Below, piece by piece: positions 33,301 through 48,300 of a stretch of 64,000 bases of DNA. The translations under genes and the position numbers were made by a program. Origin of the DNA: Hippasteria phrygiana (lineage: Eukaryota; Echinodermata; Asteroidea; Valvatida; Goniasteridae); assembly GCA_037893225.1 (NCBI GenBank), contig JAZGUH010000280.1, forward strand, positions 806,001 through 870,000, in the 5' to 3' direction. The notes below the pieces were generated by a model. It was not told the origin of the DNA. It did no database searches and saw nothing but the letters and a program-made list of their open reading frames with translations. Every line of letters starts with the position of its first letter. Position 1 is the first letter of the stretch.

Positions 33301-36300
33301 TAAGTTACAAGACACTTAATGTCATTGGGGAGTATCGTCATACATCACGTATTCCTGCATCTTTCATCACTTTGAATAACATTACATGTGTCAGGAATAT
33401 GCAACAAAGCTACTAACGGAAACCGCAGATGCCGGAAGCTTGAGAGGAAAACCAGCTCCGACCATAAAGCATCTCGTGTCCCTAACACACTTTCAAGAAA
33501 ACAGCAGACACTACAAAGATTTTGTGGAAATGTCTCTCATCACTTCCCAGGTCTGTGTCCGGCATGGGCATATAGATACGGAATTTGAGGCTAAAAATAG
33601 AGCTATTTTGCCTTGCAAGACACCTCCCCGAGTCCCACTGAACAAAATAAAAATACTGAGACGCCTTTAAGACGCCTCAGAATTATGTCACGCATTGAAC
33701 AGAACCGGGCGGGGGGTCGTTGAAGGTATTATATGATATAGCATTGGCAGAGCCGACAGAGTTCATATTTTGTGCGGCTCAATTATATTCATGACATAAG
33801 AAACCTGTTAAACTTTTAGCTCACTCCATCAACTCATTCCCGAGAAAATGCCGAAAAATCATTCTGTTTTAACACTGGCTTTGCACACCGCTCATTAAGT
33901 ATTTATTTCGACTGTTGAAAACAAAATAGAACAAAATACTACTGGTACCCTCATATCACTTTGTACATGGGTCATTCCATAACAATGTGTGGTCCCAAAA
34001 GTGTGAAATGTTTTGGTGTCCCTGTTACACCTGACCTGTGTATTTTCCCATCAAGTATCATTAGAATTGATTTCACACTATGTTTTACTTGTTTGGCAGG
34101 TACTTTGCTTTACATAAATCTCTTGGAGATAGAAGGCATTAAAGAATGTGTCCTGAATTGCAAAATCTTATACATGTCCCTATAACAGGGACACCAAAAA
34201 TGTCACACTTTTGGACCCCAAATTTATAGAATGACCCACATACAAAGAGCTTTGTTTGTCCACAGCTGGTTTCAGTTCTGCGCATGCGTATTGTAATTTC
34301 GATTTGGTTTATTACACCTTTGGGGGGGGGGGGGGGTGTTAAGGGGTTTGCTTGGTCACTTACCGTTACAAACAGTGACGTTCACATCATCTATGGCAAT
34401 GTCTATGTCTCTCCCGCCAATAAAACCTTCAAATATGATCTGTATGGACGAACAAAAAACACTTTGCTTGGTCAGCTACAATAGAATTTCACACTAAAAG
34501 AAATTATGTGATTCCGTGAAAGAGGTAGGTAAAATCTGATAGTTGAGGTACTTTACCTTTACAACACAACTTCGTATGGAGTACGGTTCCCACAACTGGG
34601 CTGGTGCTTCTGCTTGTCACTAATCTCTATTAGATAGAGTACAGAAGCGCATTGTTAATTTGGTTGGAGAAGAGTTGGGCTCATCCTTACAATCACTCTC
34701 TCACCGGAGATCTGTTGCTACTCTTAGTCTGTTCTACAGATATTTTCATGGTAAATGTTTCACCGGCTTGTCCAGCTTGGTTCCTCCAGTTAGGGTGTTT
34801 ATGCGTAAAACCCGGCTTTCCGCCTGCTTCCACCAATATACTCTAGCTGTATATAAATGTAGAATTAAAACCTATGCCAATAGCTTTTTCCCTCGTTCTG
34901 TATCGCTATGAATTCTTTGCCTGGTGCATGTTTCCCTTCATCTTACGATCTTTCCTACTTCAAGAGGAATCTTAATTCCTACCTCTCGTATCTTTGATTC
35001 TTTGTCTTTTTGTAGCTCCGTACCTGGAGTCGCTTTTAGCCTTGTTCGGGGCGAACTTGCATTAAGAAACACTTCGGATGATTCAGTTAAAAAATTAGAC
35101 CCTCTTTAGCAAAATTGAGAAACGTCTCCGAAGTTCGACTTTATGAGATCAACATACCAGAATCAAGAGCAACTAATGGGCTTTCCGATGATATTAAAAT
35201 TATCTTTGTAGGCCTACTTTATTCCAATCCGAAAATAGGGCCTGAAAGAAATGACACCTTACTGCAAACGCGCATTTGAAGAAAACCGGATTTTTAACTT
35301 TATCCTTTTTTTTCCAAAAATAACAAAATCTCAAACATTGATTTCTCCATAATTTTTCTACCCTGGTACATGACTTCACGGGATGATTACTTAAAAATCT
35401 CAAAGTTGATTGAGGAGCACACATTTCCTTATTTGTATCGTTTCAAGAGTGCACAATCAGGTGTAAGTTAATTTCTCATTGGACTGTACAGGAAAACAGT
35501 AATATGTGGAACTGGAAAGAGGGAAATCGTGATCAGGAATATAAATGAATGGAGCCGGAGACATCTGAGTACAAATCTCCCCAAATTAAAGACTAAATCA
35601 GTCAATAGAACGATTTGTTAGATAGATAAAGAAATGAAAATGGTTAGAATGCAGAAAAATCGAAAGTTGCCTAAAATAGACGTACGTACAGCAGTGAGTT
35701 TTGATCCCAACGAGTTTAGACACTTTTCTGGAGATCTGAACTGATACGCTTGCCAACATTTAATGTTTGTCGAAACTTTATCGTCGGGGTATTTAATCTC
35801 CGTCTGTTGCTCTAAAAGACATTCTGCTATATCTTCCGTCGTCAGCATAATGCGTATAGTGCATGAATAGTCCACGAAAAAGGGAAATTCAATTTTGTAT
35901 TTGTAGGTCTATGAGGAAAAGTCTCATTCCCAGATTTTGATTGCTGAGAGAGGTCTGCGTCATTTTGTAGTTTATTTCTCCTGTGAAATAACAAAAAAGT
36001 GACTTTTGAGAGCTATTTTTTATCAAGTCTCATCCAGCCCGCTGTTGCCATTTGTCTCAAAGTAGTCGCTGCGGGCAGCAAACAAATCTGACGTTATAAC
36101 GCGAACTCCCTTCTGTGCCTACAGTGCTAGACAGAAAAAGGGAGTTCGTGTTATGACGTCAGATTTGAGCATACAAAAACTTCTCAACAAGTGTTGTGAA
36201 TAACGCGTTTGAGAAGCTTGGCTGTCCCAATGAGTTTTGATCCCAACGAGTTTGGACACTTTTCTGGAGATCTGAGCTGATACGCTTGCCAGTCTCTTTT

Positions 36301-39300
36301 TTTTAGCTTGGGAAACTTTCCGTTGCTCAGGGTAGTATATCCTAAATAGGAGGGGGGTGGGGGGTGGGGGGGGGGGGGGGGGTTAACAGATCTCCAGTGA
36401 GAGAGTGATTGTAAGGATGAGCCGAACTCTTCTCCAACCAAATTAACAATGCGCTTCTGTACTCTATCTAATAAAGATAAATGACAAGCATAAGCACCAA
36501 CCCAGCCCAGTGTGTAAGGAACAATTGCGAAGTGTATGTAAACTGTGGACTGCAACCGTGTCGTACAACCATTTAGGGTGATCTTTCAATATTGGCAACC
36601 ACGTTATTCAGAGTATACGCGAAGCTCTGCTTCGGAATTTGCTGGCATAATTATTTAACCGCATCCCCGCTTATTTTCAAGTGACATAGACGATGCAATT
36701 TCAATGACCTCTGAATCATGATTGATCTTTATTGCACGAGTTCAGCTGTATATGGGTCATTCCACAAAGTTGGAACACTACAGTGTTATACATCGTGGGG
36801 TTATTTCGTAAATTCTACGTACCACTAGACAAAATGTGCGGTGCATGCAAGTACACCACACGAAATAGCACCCAAAAGGCTTGGAGCTAGTCCCTAACTT
36901 GAAATATAAGTGAATCGGCTTGCTATTAACGACGTAACATGTCCCCTAGTGTGACATTTGTTACATTGGTGTATATTTTTCATCATATCTCCTGTAATTT
37001 ACCTATAACAAACTGGTACAAATTACACTGGCTTCCATTCTGTGGTCAGTTATTAATAAGCAAACTTTAAGTTTGTACAATTAGTCTTGCAATACTACAA
37101 ATAGACGTAGAAGGACACGAAGTTACATGAGAGTCATACATTTTTCATGAAATGTCGAATTTCTCATGCAGCTAATGTTTGAATGGTCCAAATCTTTTCC
37201 AAATTTGTACAACAAATTCAATTCAACGGAGTCAATGGATTGTATAACTGGAAATGTTGCAAAATGTCCCACTTGACCCAAATGAGCCCAAAACTTTTCT
37301 TGCGCAGTAGAGTTAGACTAATTCAGCTATGACCATTACCAGAACCCGTGTGGAGATGGCTTTCACTTCCACTTGAGTAATCATTTCCCGTGCTATTTGA
37401 TCCAATGTGTCAAGTCGAATGTCTACTTGACCGTTCTAATATTATAAAAGGAAGTAAGGATATACGTTTACACGTTATCTAATATAATTACTGGTAAGTA
37501 CTTAATGCAGGCCTCCCACCGCCAGAGGCAGTTTAGGTGGAGGACAACATCTAGTCAACAAGGAATATAAAGACCGAGCATCTTCTACTAAATGTTTCAA
37601 AACAAAAATGATTCCGAATATATTTTACTGACATTAGATAGACCGACTGCACAATTTGCTAGGATTTCCAGAACTGTTTATTTTGCTATTATGATGCACT
37701 GGTTTTTCTATACTACACCGCGACTTTGTTGCACAATTGTTTTCACCGCGTACCACACGGGAGACAGAGTAGGCCATTTCTAATTTTAAAAATCTGGATT
37801 TGAACCTGCGACCTCTGGGTTACCGTACTGGCATTCCACCAACTGAGCTATCTTTCCCTATGTTGGCGGTATTCCGATTTCTCAACTTTTCAGTGGAGGA
37901 AGGGGGTAGTCAAAACCCATAACATCGTAGTCAGGGATAACCCCCCCCCCCCCCCAAGCGGCAAAATGGGGTTCATTCAATGACGATATACGGCATTTTT
38001 TATTCATGACTTCTGACAAGCCTCCCCCGAACAAAGATACTGACTAATTGGGAGACGTCTAACATAAGGCAAGATAGCTCAGCTGCTACAGCGCCGGTAC
38101 AGTAATCCGTAGGTCGCAGGTTCAACTCCAAGGCTCCAGTTTCCTATGTTCACTTTGTAAATTAAATATTTTAATACCTCTATAATGATGCTAAATTGTG
38201 TCAGTAATTAAAAATGTTGAAAAAAAGATATAAATACTACACAACTAGGAACTGTGTTAACTTCAACCTATAGCAGCAATGTACAGAAAATGAAATGCTT
38301 TAAATAGATCTATTCTAAAAGGCTTGAAGTGAATAATATTTAACCAATAAAACTGAGTAACCTGCTGTCAATTTCATAGAGCTGCTTAAGCAGTAAAATT
38401 TGCTGAAGCACAAAAGAAACTCGCTTAGCCGAATCAGGTTACCAGCGAAAAATCCTCGTGATTGTTAAGTTATAAACAACAGCTAAATAACAATCACAAG
38501 CAACATTCATCACATGGAGTTTTGTGCTGGTCACCTGATTTTATTAAGCAAGGTTTTTATGTGGTTAAGTAAATCGTTGTGCTTAAGCAGATCTATTAAT
38601 TGGGCCCCTGGGGTTCGACTGTGGTTTTCGAACAGGCAACATTAGAAACAAAATCATTGGGAAGTAAACAAGATCGTCATCATTTAGACTCACCCTAAAG
38701 GTCCCATTGCATTGTATCCGTACTTCAGCCTTCATCCACACGCTGCCCAAGTTGGCTGAAGCCGTGAAGACCAGGTCTTGCTCCTCGCAAGCGAAGATTT
38801 TCAACTGTCCGGCAGAGGGCCTGTCCTTGGAGTTCCACAAGTGGTAGAAGAAGGTCAGATCTGCTTCCAAGGAGTCAGGCAGTGTGATAGGGGGAGACAT
38901 GATGCGAGCATGACCGCTAGTCACGGGGCTATCCTTCGCCCCAAGATGCGCAAAATGACCTAGGAGAAAAATAGAGGACAGCTTACTTAAGCACATGGAA
39001 CATGAAAATCAAGGCACCTTAGTAAGAACCGAAAGATGTTAACAGTTTGATGATGTCATCGGTGTCAACTTAGAAGCAGAAAACCGAGGCCGCTTGTCAT
39101 ACTCATGTAAAACCATGAGTAACTTTACAATACAAAGCGACTAATGAAAAACGAGTTTAAAAAGGGTAGGGGCCCTACATGTTATGCTTTGTTGTTATTG
39201 GAAGGTAGACATTTTGCATTTTAAGTTAACTATAGTTTTTCTTTCATTTTAGAAATTAAGCTTTGAAAACTACCACATAAATTCATGGTGTATCGTGATC

Positions 39301-42300
39301 CAATGGTTAAGGTGTATGACTGTGTGGGGTGGGTTCGAACCCCGCCGGGCGATTATGGTACTTGTGTGCCTAGACAAAACACTTGATACACTGTAAAAAC
39401 TGTGGTGTTAAATTAACACAATGTGGTGTATATATTGGACCACTCGCCCATAAACACCACATGATGTTAGATTAACACTACAGCTTTTGCAGTGTACGAG
39501 ATTTGGTTTTTTTCCCACCCAGGTGTATAGACTACGCTGATCTCGAACTGTTGCATAACTGATCTCATGGCCTGATGACAGGGGTAATAACTGTGAACTG
39601 CTCGGAGACCGTGCTACATAAATACCCCCTTTTTCAAGTACACAAATGATTTATGTCTTCTTTAAGCCGCTTGGATTTCTGAAAAGCTGGAAACTTTCGC
39701 TTTCATTCAGTTTGACAAGGTAATAGGTCAAAAATGCACTTGCTTATAATTACAATGACAGGTTGTTTTTCCCCGCAATTTGTGGTGATGGAAGTCATGT
39801 CTGCTCTGAGTGGATTCTGAAAGATAGAAACCACTTTGGAGAGAAACTTTAAAGTGTTTCAACCTTTTCGGTACATATTGAATTATGGACCATTTATGGA
39901 AAAACATTCTGGAAGAAGGCTGAGAATAATGTTGTTTGAACAATAGTGATGCAAAAAAGAACGTATACACTGCAAAAACTGTGGTGTTTAATCTAACACC
40001 ATGTGGTGTTTATATTGGGCGAGTGGTCTAATATAAACACCACATGGTGTTAATTTAACACCACATTTTTTGCAGTGTATGAATGACGGACGATTGTGCA
40101 AACATCATTTGCCCAAGGGAGCTGTAGGTTTTGGTTTATTACTACGTAACGTTACTTTAATAAAAAAGTAACAATGAAAACAATTACAATGTTTTGTTCG
40201 AGTGTATTACAATGGGTCTTTAAATTTGGTTCAGTCAAGTGGGCGGAATAGACTTTCGTGGACAAACCGATTAAGTATTATAAAGCTAGCACTCAGATAC
40301 AGAATGTGCAAAGGCAATTATTGCCACACTACTTATGCTTAAAGATGTGTAAACAAAGATAAAAGCGTGTAGAAGTATTTTAAAATTAATCTGCCCAAAG
40401 TTGGTTCCCATCATTTTCTACCACCCTGTATTGTCCTGAAATAATCTTCGAATCACACAGGTAAACCTAACTATGGAGCGCGCATTTTTGTGCTCTCGTT
40501 TATGTCCGCCAGCAAGGTTATAATTTGGTTAACTGAGGAAACTATATAGACGAAGCCTACCTTCTTTATTATTGGCCTGTAGTCCGATCAGGCGGTCATT
40601 CCTGGGACATCCACACATCATCCTTTTGTCAACCCCAAGTTCGAAAGACAATACAATAAGCGCTTGCGGTCATATAAAGCATAGCTTACTGTATAGGTAC
40701 GCATATGGCCCCTTGGTCGGATTCGTGTATAAATTAGAGTTTCAAGGATTTACGGTTTTATGCAGCAAATTGAGAACCTTATAATATGCCTGCTATATAC
40801 ATCATCGTCCCAGGTCATTCCTTTCCTTATTAATTGAGAGATTGACCAATGAGTCAGACATCGTAGGCAGACTATTAATGCCATACGGTTCTAGTACCAA
40901 ATTTAGAGGCTCTTTTTTCAGTAATGACGTTTAATTTCAGTGGAAGTATGCAGGAGGGCTCACCCCCCCCCCCAAAAAAAAAAAAACAGATTGCTTGAAA
41001 TAACCAATCTATATGTTAAAATAACAAATTATCGGTAAATGTGTTCAAGCAATTCGTATTGGTTGGACACACAGTTATATCTACCAATACATGTACTTCC
41101 AATTACTGTGTTAAATATTTTTAGAGTAATGGATCGCGAGCTCAGTATAAAGTCATTCTTTATGAGATCATGCAGTTGTAGTTGAATCGCTCAATAGTAT
41201 TCAGTCATCCACATTATGACTCGGGTTTAGACATTTTTTGAAGGTTATAAATTATTTACTATTTTGCGAAAATTCCTTTCATGGATTTATTCTATAAAAA
41301 TTCTCTTTATGGATTCGTTACAGCGATTATTACGAATCATCAGCCTGTTATTGCCTCAACCAATTTAGAAAAATGCGACGTACGTTCCCAGCAAGGGTCT
41401 ACTATTGAGAACGAGATTAAATGTAGACCCTGGGAACGAGGTTCACTATGAGTCTTTTTTTAAATATATGCGCTAACGGTTTGGCATGGTAAGAATGGAA
41501 TATTACAAATCGAGTTGTGTCATTGCAAACAGAGTAGCCACATTGATCCTGATTAGATCAGACTTTGAAATCAAAACGTTGATCGTGAAGAGTCCTTACA
41601 ATTTACGTAAAGTCTGACGCTACATGGCTCTGAAACTGTTTACTTGCATCTCTCTGAAACGACTCAATAAAATTAAATTAATCTGTGATCTTACATAAAA
41701 CAGAATTTGTGATAAATAATACCTGAATCATTTCCGTAGGTGTGGTCAACGAAATGCCTGCTGGGGAACGGGTCCGGCGGGAGGTCGATGAAGATATTAC
41801 TGTTCTGGACATCCCTCTCCTCATATGACAGCTCCCTCAGCATGCCCAGCGGCCCAGGGTACGACTCGTATCGGAGGCTACCCCGCTTCCTCCGGATGGC
41901 CGCCTTGGATGACGCAACGCCGTGGCGACGTAACCGTGACGTCTCGGCAGGGGTGGAGGGCGCCACCCCGCGGTGAACCTCCCAATCGAATTCATCACTG
42001 GGATCCTGTTCTAGTCGACAGTCTTCGTTGGTCTCGAAGGTGCAGTGGTAAAGAACTGCTGGGGAGATGGGAAGTGAACATTACTGACAGATATTGCTTT
42101 CGATGACGAAGGGAAATGTGTTTCCGGAGATCATTGTGAACTCAAAACATGCAGGCATGGGTAGAGGTTCAGTTATTATTATTATTATTATTATTCATGG
42201 TTTATTATTTTATTCTTTCGCCGCCAAAAGCGGAATTGCAGAATAAATACATAAAATGTAAACATTCAAATAGCACCAAACTTTATATATAACTAACTTG

Positions 42301-45300
42301 GGAGAGTGGGAAGGGTGGGGAGGGAAAGGAGGGAGGGGGGGGAGAGATCTACAAGGGGATAGGGAAAATGATTATGCATGATAGTAAGAACAATTATAAA
42401 TATCTATAAAAAGGAAAATAGACAAATTGGATGGAATATTACCTTACAACCATAACCAATTCTCATCATTATATTATTACATGTATAATCGATAAAATTC
42501 TCGAAAAAAGCAGATATAAAAAAAAAAAAAATTGGAACCGGTAAGGACAGGGGGTGTGGTTACAGATAGGTAGACAACAGGGGGAGGGGATCAAGGGAAG
42601 ATAATAAGGGAATTGGAAAGGGAGGGGATGGAACGAAATCAGGTTAGGTAAACAACAGGGGAAAACATATCAATAGTGGCAAGGCAAAGATAATTAGTGA
42701 TTTTCATTCCAGGTCTTTGTCATATAGATGATCGGACTATTTTGGTACCGCTTAGTCTTACAAAATGGTAAGGAGAATTTGTTGGAATTTCTGAGGTCCC
42801 TATGATGAACATCTCTCCTACTTGGTGGCAGCCAGCTGCTGAATTCTTTAGATGCAGTTAGTGATTGAAAAAAATTGATGCACAATTGCTCCCTCCTTTC
42901 AACCAGAGTTTTGAGGTTACAGGCGACTAATGCATTTTCATAACTCATGTATTGTCTGCCCATCATGATCTTACATGCTCTGCGTTGAATTTTCTCAAGC
43001 ATCTCACTTTCTCCAGCAGTTAGCCCCGAATGCCAAGTAGGAGCGGAATATTCAACTATGGGTCTAACATAAGATGAATAAACTGTAATCAGGTCATGTA
43101 ATGGCATATTAAAGTGCTTTAATGTCTTTATCACATGAAGTCTGCCATTTGCTTTTTTTATGATAGTTTTGATGTGAGTGTCCCATTTTAGATCTTTAGT
43201 TATTTGCAGTCCCAAGATCTTTACTACATCAACAGTCATGAGTGGAGTATCGTTGATTGTTAGCGGTGGTTGGGTTGGAGGTTCCCTTGCAAAAGAAACT
43301 TCCATGGAAGTACATTTATCTACATTAAGTCTCATGTGGTTGTTCTGAACCCACTCGGTAAGGTTGTCAAGATGGCTTTGCATTCCCAATGACGTCTTAT
43401 GGTTATACTGGCTAGACGGCGCACCGCAATGACCTTTAGGATACGACAGCGGCTTAGTATGTTCTTTCACATGCTTGCCTTGTCTCGCATTGAAAGAGCT
43501 TTAACGGTAGACAGTCGTGGTCTATACGTTTTCACTTGAGGTGTTAGTTTGGTTTCATCTTTGATTTGTGAAAAATAACTGTTAACTGAGAATAGTATTT
43601 ACTGCAGCATTTGTTTTTTTATGTTGTCTAGTAAGCTGTGTGGATGACTGGTGATTGATTAGTGAAGATATGATTGGAACTAGGCACTAGGGGGCTTAAT
43701 AAAGTGTGTTTACTCGAAAAATCCCCACTGAGGTAAACAAAACACGTGACTTTGGTCATTTTAAAGAGCTGAATTGATTATATATTGCAGTATTTTTTAG
43801 TTTCGCAGTGACATAAAATTCATTTGTACACTACCATATGGACTTCTATTTAACACACGTCAATGTGGACTTCGGGTTATTAAAAAATGAATCATCATAT
43901 TTTAAAGCACCTGTGGCGCTTGTCCGAAGGAAACGATGTTGTACCAGCTTATAACAGCATCATTGAAGTGACTCCTGGGAATAAGGAACTTATTAATTCC
44001 TACTTAAAACATATTTTTACCCCAAACGGAAACATTCCAACAAAGTAGGATCGACTCGGTAACAATGGTTCCACACAATTTCTCCAAAGTTTTTAAGGTT
44101 AACTCAATTGGCCCCTTTTTTCCTGGAGTTTAACGATTCATGAGTCAAGTTATATTGAGCCGCAACCAACTAGTAGAGGTCATGCTCTAACATCCTGGGT
44201 TCAATATGTCAGAGACGGGAAGCAATTTTCCATGTTGATAACAACTGTTCTGACTAGTTGAGTTGCTACACGCAATCGGCTATACACGGTAGTTCCCTCA
44301 TACATTATGCATCAAGGAATTTAAGAAACAGAAAGTCTTACTCTTGAATAAAATCACAACATAGATCTCAGGTTTAAAAGTTTAGATTACTTCATTTTAC
44401 ACGGAAAAAGCACGTCACTGGACAGTGGACATACTAACATCCAATTTTCACTTAAGCAAAAATGTTGCCTTTTTAAAAAAGAGATTAAAGCTCAATATGG
44501 CTTCTTGTCCTTAAAAATTAAATATGTTCATTTTACATCGACTGCAAGCAGTGTGGCCTCAGGTTTACCCCAAATAAAAGAAATATATATGCAGAACCAT
44601 GACAGTGCTAGGTGGCTCCTAAGCAGTGTATATAAACATTTCTTGGACTGGAGCATTTTGTCGATAATTTGTATATTAACTATAGTTAGGTATCCATTCT
44701 AAAGGTATGATAAATCCTTCGTAATTATATTTTTAAATGGTATTAATCTCAATCTCAATCCGAAAGCTTACTTTAAAGGTTGTGTACATGATTGGTCATT
44801 GCTGCAATTTGCAGAAATGGACGGATTTGGGGTCAGTATTTTATAGGAAATATCGTGCCAATGACCTGTTCAACGTTTTGCGTTGTTGGATGGCGAAAAC
44901 AACGAGAGAAACACGCCGCTAGTTTTCAACCGTCGGGCGGATGATAGCCTTTAGTCAAGGCGCGCTTCGCTACCTGGACGCGTAACGCGCCCCGGATATG
45001 CCAGCGCCACTCGTCCGGGTAGTCACGCGCGCCTTGACTAAAGGCTAATTTGTTATAGAGGGCAGTATTCCAACGATTGCCGGCCGGCAATCGTTGGAAA
45101 ACGATATAAATTTTCACTGTTTTTAAACGACAGCACACCTGGTACCATCGTTTCACAGGATGATGGAGACTACTATTAACTTACAGTCTAGTAAAGGTAT
45201 TTCGTAATAATTCAGTAAAACAAAGATTGGAGTATTACCAATCGTGTACACTACCTTTAAAACCCTGCGTGCAGCACCGCCCCAAAAATGACTCGGACGC

Positions 45301-48300
45301 ACCAAGGTGCTGCTCCGGAAGGCACTTTTTAACCCTCCTATGCAAACATACATTCTGAGCTCTGTTGTTGTATGGGGCAAAATCAGTCAAGTTGATTGTT
45401 TTTGACCCTCCTGCCATAGTACAAAACAACATGTAATCTGATCATGTCTGTGTAAAAGTATAGCAGGGGAGGTGGAAGGGAATTTTTACTGATTTTGAAC
45501 TTTTAAATCTGAAACAGTCACAGACATAGGCTTTTTGTGGGTGAACGCAGCTGTTGTTGACCGTCTGTCACTGGGCTAGCAGTAGAATGAATGATAGTTT
45601 CCTTTATAATAGCCGACTACACCGCCAACTCAAATGACGTGTTTTGTTTACAATGAATGGAATTTGTACACAAACCAATGAGGCTTTGCTATTGGCCCTT
45701 TGTTCTTCTGGTCGGTTTAGCTTGTTAGTAATTTCGACATTAAAGGTAACTAGAGGCCCTCAGACTAGGGGGTTCGATTGAGGATTACATGAAGTTTGAG
45801 TGGAATTGGCCCAAAGGTGTTTACGTAATTAACAAACATGCAAAAACTTGCCTCACCAAACAGGCACATTGCTGCGCGCATAAAGAACAGATGATACAAG
45901 TGCTCATCTTCTTGAGAAATATTTTCCGTCTGAAATGACAAACACTGCGGCTTGTTTTTTTTTACCGTCCCCACAGGCTCCTGGAAAGCACTCAGCATGC
46001 AGTGCTTAAAGGGACACATTGCCTTCAAATGTCATGAAATGTTGCTGTTTGGAAATGTTCCTTATCTTTTATAAGAGTTGATTATGCAAAGAAACACGTA
46101 TAATGTGTTGTAATTAGTGAGTAGTGATTACAAAACAAACAATTTGCCTCTGACCCCTGACATCTGACCCGCGAATCATAGACTTATTTCCAGTAGTAAA
46201 TACCACCGTCTAAATAATGCGCAAAATATGCTGTATGAGTCTTTAGGCTGATCGCCAAGTACCATTCTCTACCTCGCGACACATATCGCCAGTGCTGCGC
46301 GCTGTGCCACAGTACATCAAAATAGATCAACAGAACGTACTTCAACCAGCTGCGACTGGAAATACGACTGGTGAACACGGTCCGCCATTTTGTGGAGTCA
46401 AAAATTTGGTTCTACAAAATGGCGGACCGTTATTTGTCACGAAATTAAACAAAAACCACGCAATTTTAAGTTATAGTTATGTGAATCTTTATATTCTACT
46501 TTTAGAAAAGCTTCCCAGCCATATACATTTTAGTTTTATAGCCCAGATCGCAAAAATCCAAAGCAATGTGTCCCTTTAATACACTACGCGATACGTCGGG
46601 AATGACAAAGATTCTCTCTTTGAATGTGTCTTATAATGCTTAAACAATCAATAAGGGAATTTAGTTCTAGGCCATGAAGAGCCTTGCAAATCAACCGCAG
46701 CATTTTAAATTAATCACGAAAAGAAATTGATAGTCCTTGCAGTTGATGACGTATTGGATAATGTGATTCGATTGTGCGTGCGGCATCTGCATTCTGAACT
46801 CTTTGCTTGTGTGCTTGTGAATGAGCAGTGACCGTTCCAGGTTCATCAAACCTTCCATTCTATTGTTAACTCCTTCGTCAGCTTGGGTCATTCTGATTAC
46901 CGAACCGATAGCATTATAAGCTACACAATGATTTCCTTCCTTACTGAAAAAATATCAGGTACTGGGCTCCATGCTATTACATACTTCCAACTAGTGTTTG
47001 ATAGAATTCATCAAAAACATGAATGTTCTATAACGAACATTTCCTGCACTTTGATTATTTTAAACCCTTTTAAAAAGGGGGTTCATTGCGAGTGCACACA
47101 CTGAAAAATCCATAATCCAAACGTGAATCATATGTTGGTTGTAAGCCCTCTATCTTTCTCCATTTTCATGGGATTTAAATGCGGCACTGAAATGTAGCCA
47201 GAGAACTAAATGTTTCCCGAGTAATACATCCAAGGGCGTCGATTGCTTCTGAAAAGTGAGGGGGGCGAATGCAAGCTTTGAAAAATCATCTTACATTACA
47301 TGCACCCCACCCATTCTATTAACATTCTTTAAACATTATATAAACATCAATTTGCTTTGTTATACATGGTTCATTATTTTATATATCTTCCAAGGACCAG
47401 GTTCGATCTTCTATGGGACGAGGAGGCGATTTACAGGGGGTGAGATTTAACAAGAAATAAAAAAGAATCCTTAAAAATGGGTTTTGGGCGTGGGTTCCCC
47501 CTTATTCTAAACCTGGAACCTCCCAGGTTTAGAGGTGTTGTGTTTCACGAGAAATACAAAACAAGTTTGTACACAATCCTTTTTGATTGTCCGCTTTACG
47601 GCAATTTCTACTTTAATAATTTCTGTAAAATTATGAGGGCTTTTAATTTTTTTTTCTCGCTTATGATATTTTACAATCAAAAAGTGGGGGAGGGGGGGGG
47701 GGGCATCTGCTATGCTTCCACCCACTCTAAAAAGTGGGGGATATGTCCCCTCCGTCCTCACCTATCGACGCCCTTGGTTACATTTACGTGCAGTTGCAAG
47801 TATGTTTTAGTCCTCGGGCTCCAGTAAGGAAAAGGGTTCAGCATACCTTTAGGGCTCGGTATTTTTTAGGTACAGCTACAGGGTTGAGGCTACATTTACG
47901 GGTCCCAGTTTACGTCCTGATGTCATTATCACGTTGGACTCTTTTTTTTACCCAAGATGCATTGTGATATTCTGAGATTTATACTGATCACATGCATTTT
48001 TTTGTATGACATCACCCTAAATCTCACTAACTCTACCCTTAGTATATGTCCCACACACTTTGACGTAAACCTATTTATCCATTCCAGCCCCCCTTGTCGT
48101 TTTGCCGTACTAAGTATGCGCATTAACTCAAGGGGTCAGTATTTCATGGAGTCGTTTTTTTTCATGGAGTCTTTTTCTCACAGCGCAATTTAAAAAGCTC
48201 CTCCACTTGACTGGCAAATTCATGCCTGGAAATGTTTACTGGACCAAACGAACGAAACTAAGGCGGTGATTTAATTGGTTCCTACCGTCCCCGGGGTTGC

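Noticed and set aside
32802..33315. Phe-rich membrane protein ORFs on the minus strand
   Set aside because: The Phe/Leu runs come from AAAGAAAA-type low complexity and lie in gene B intron 4.
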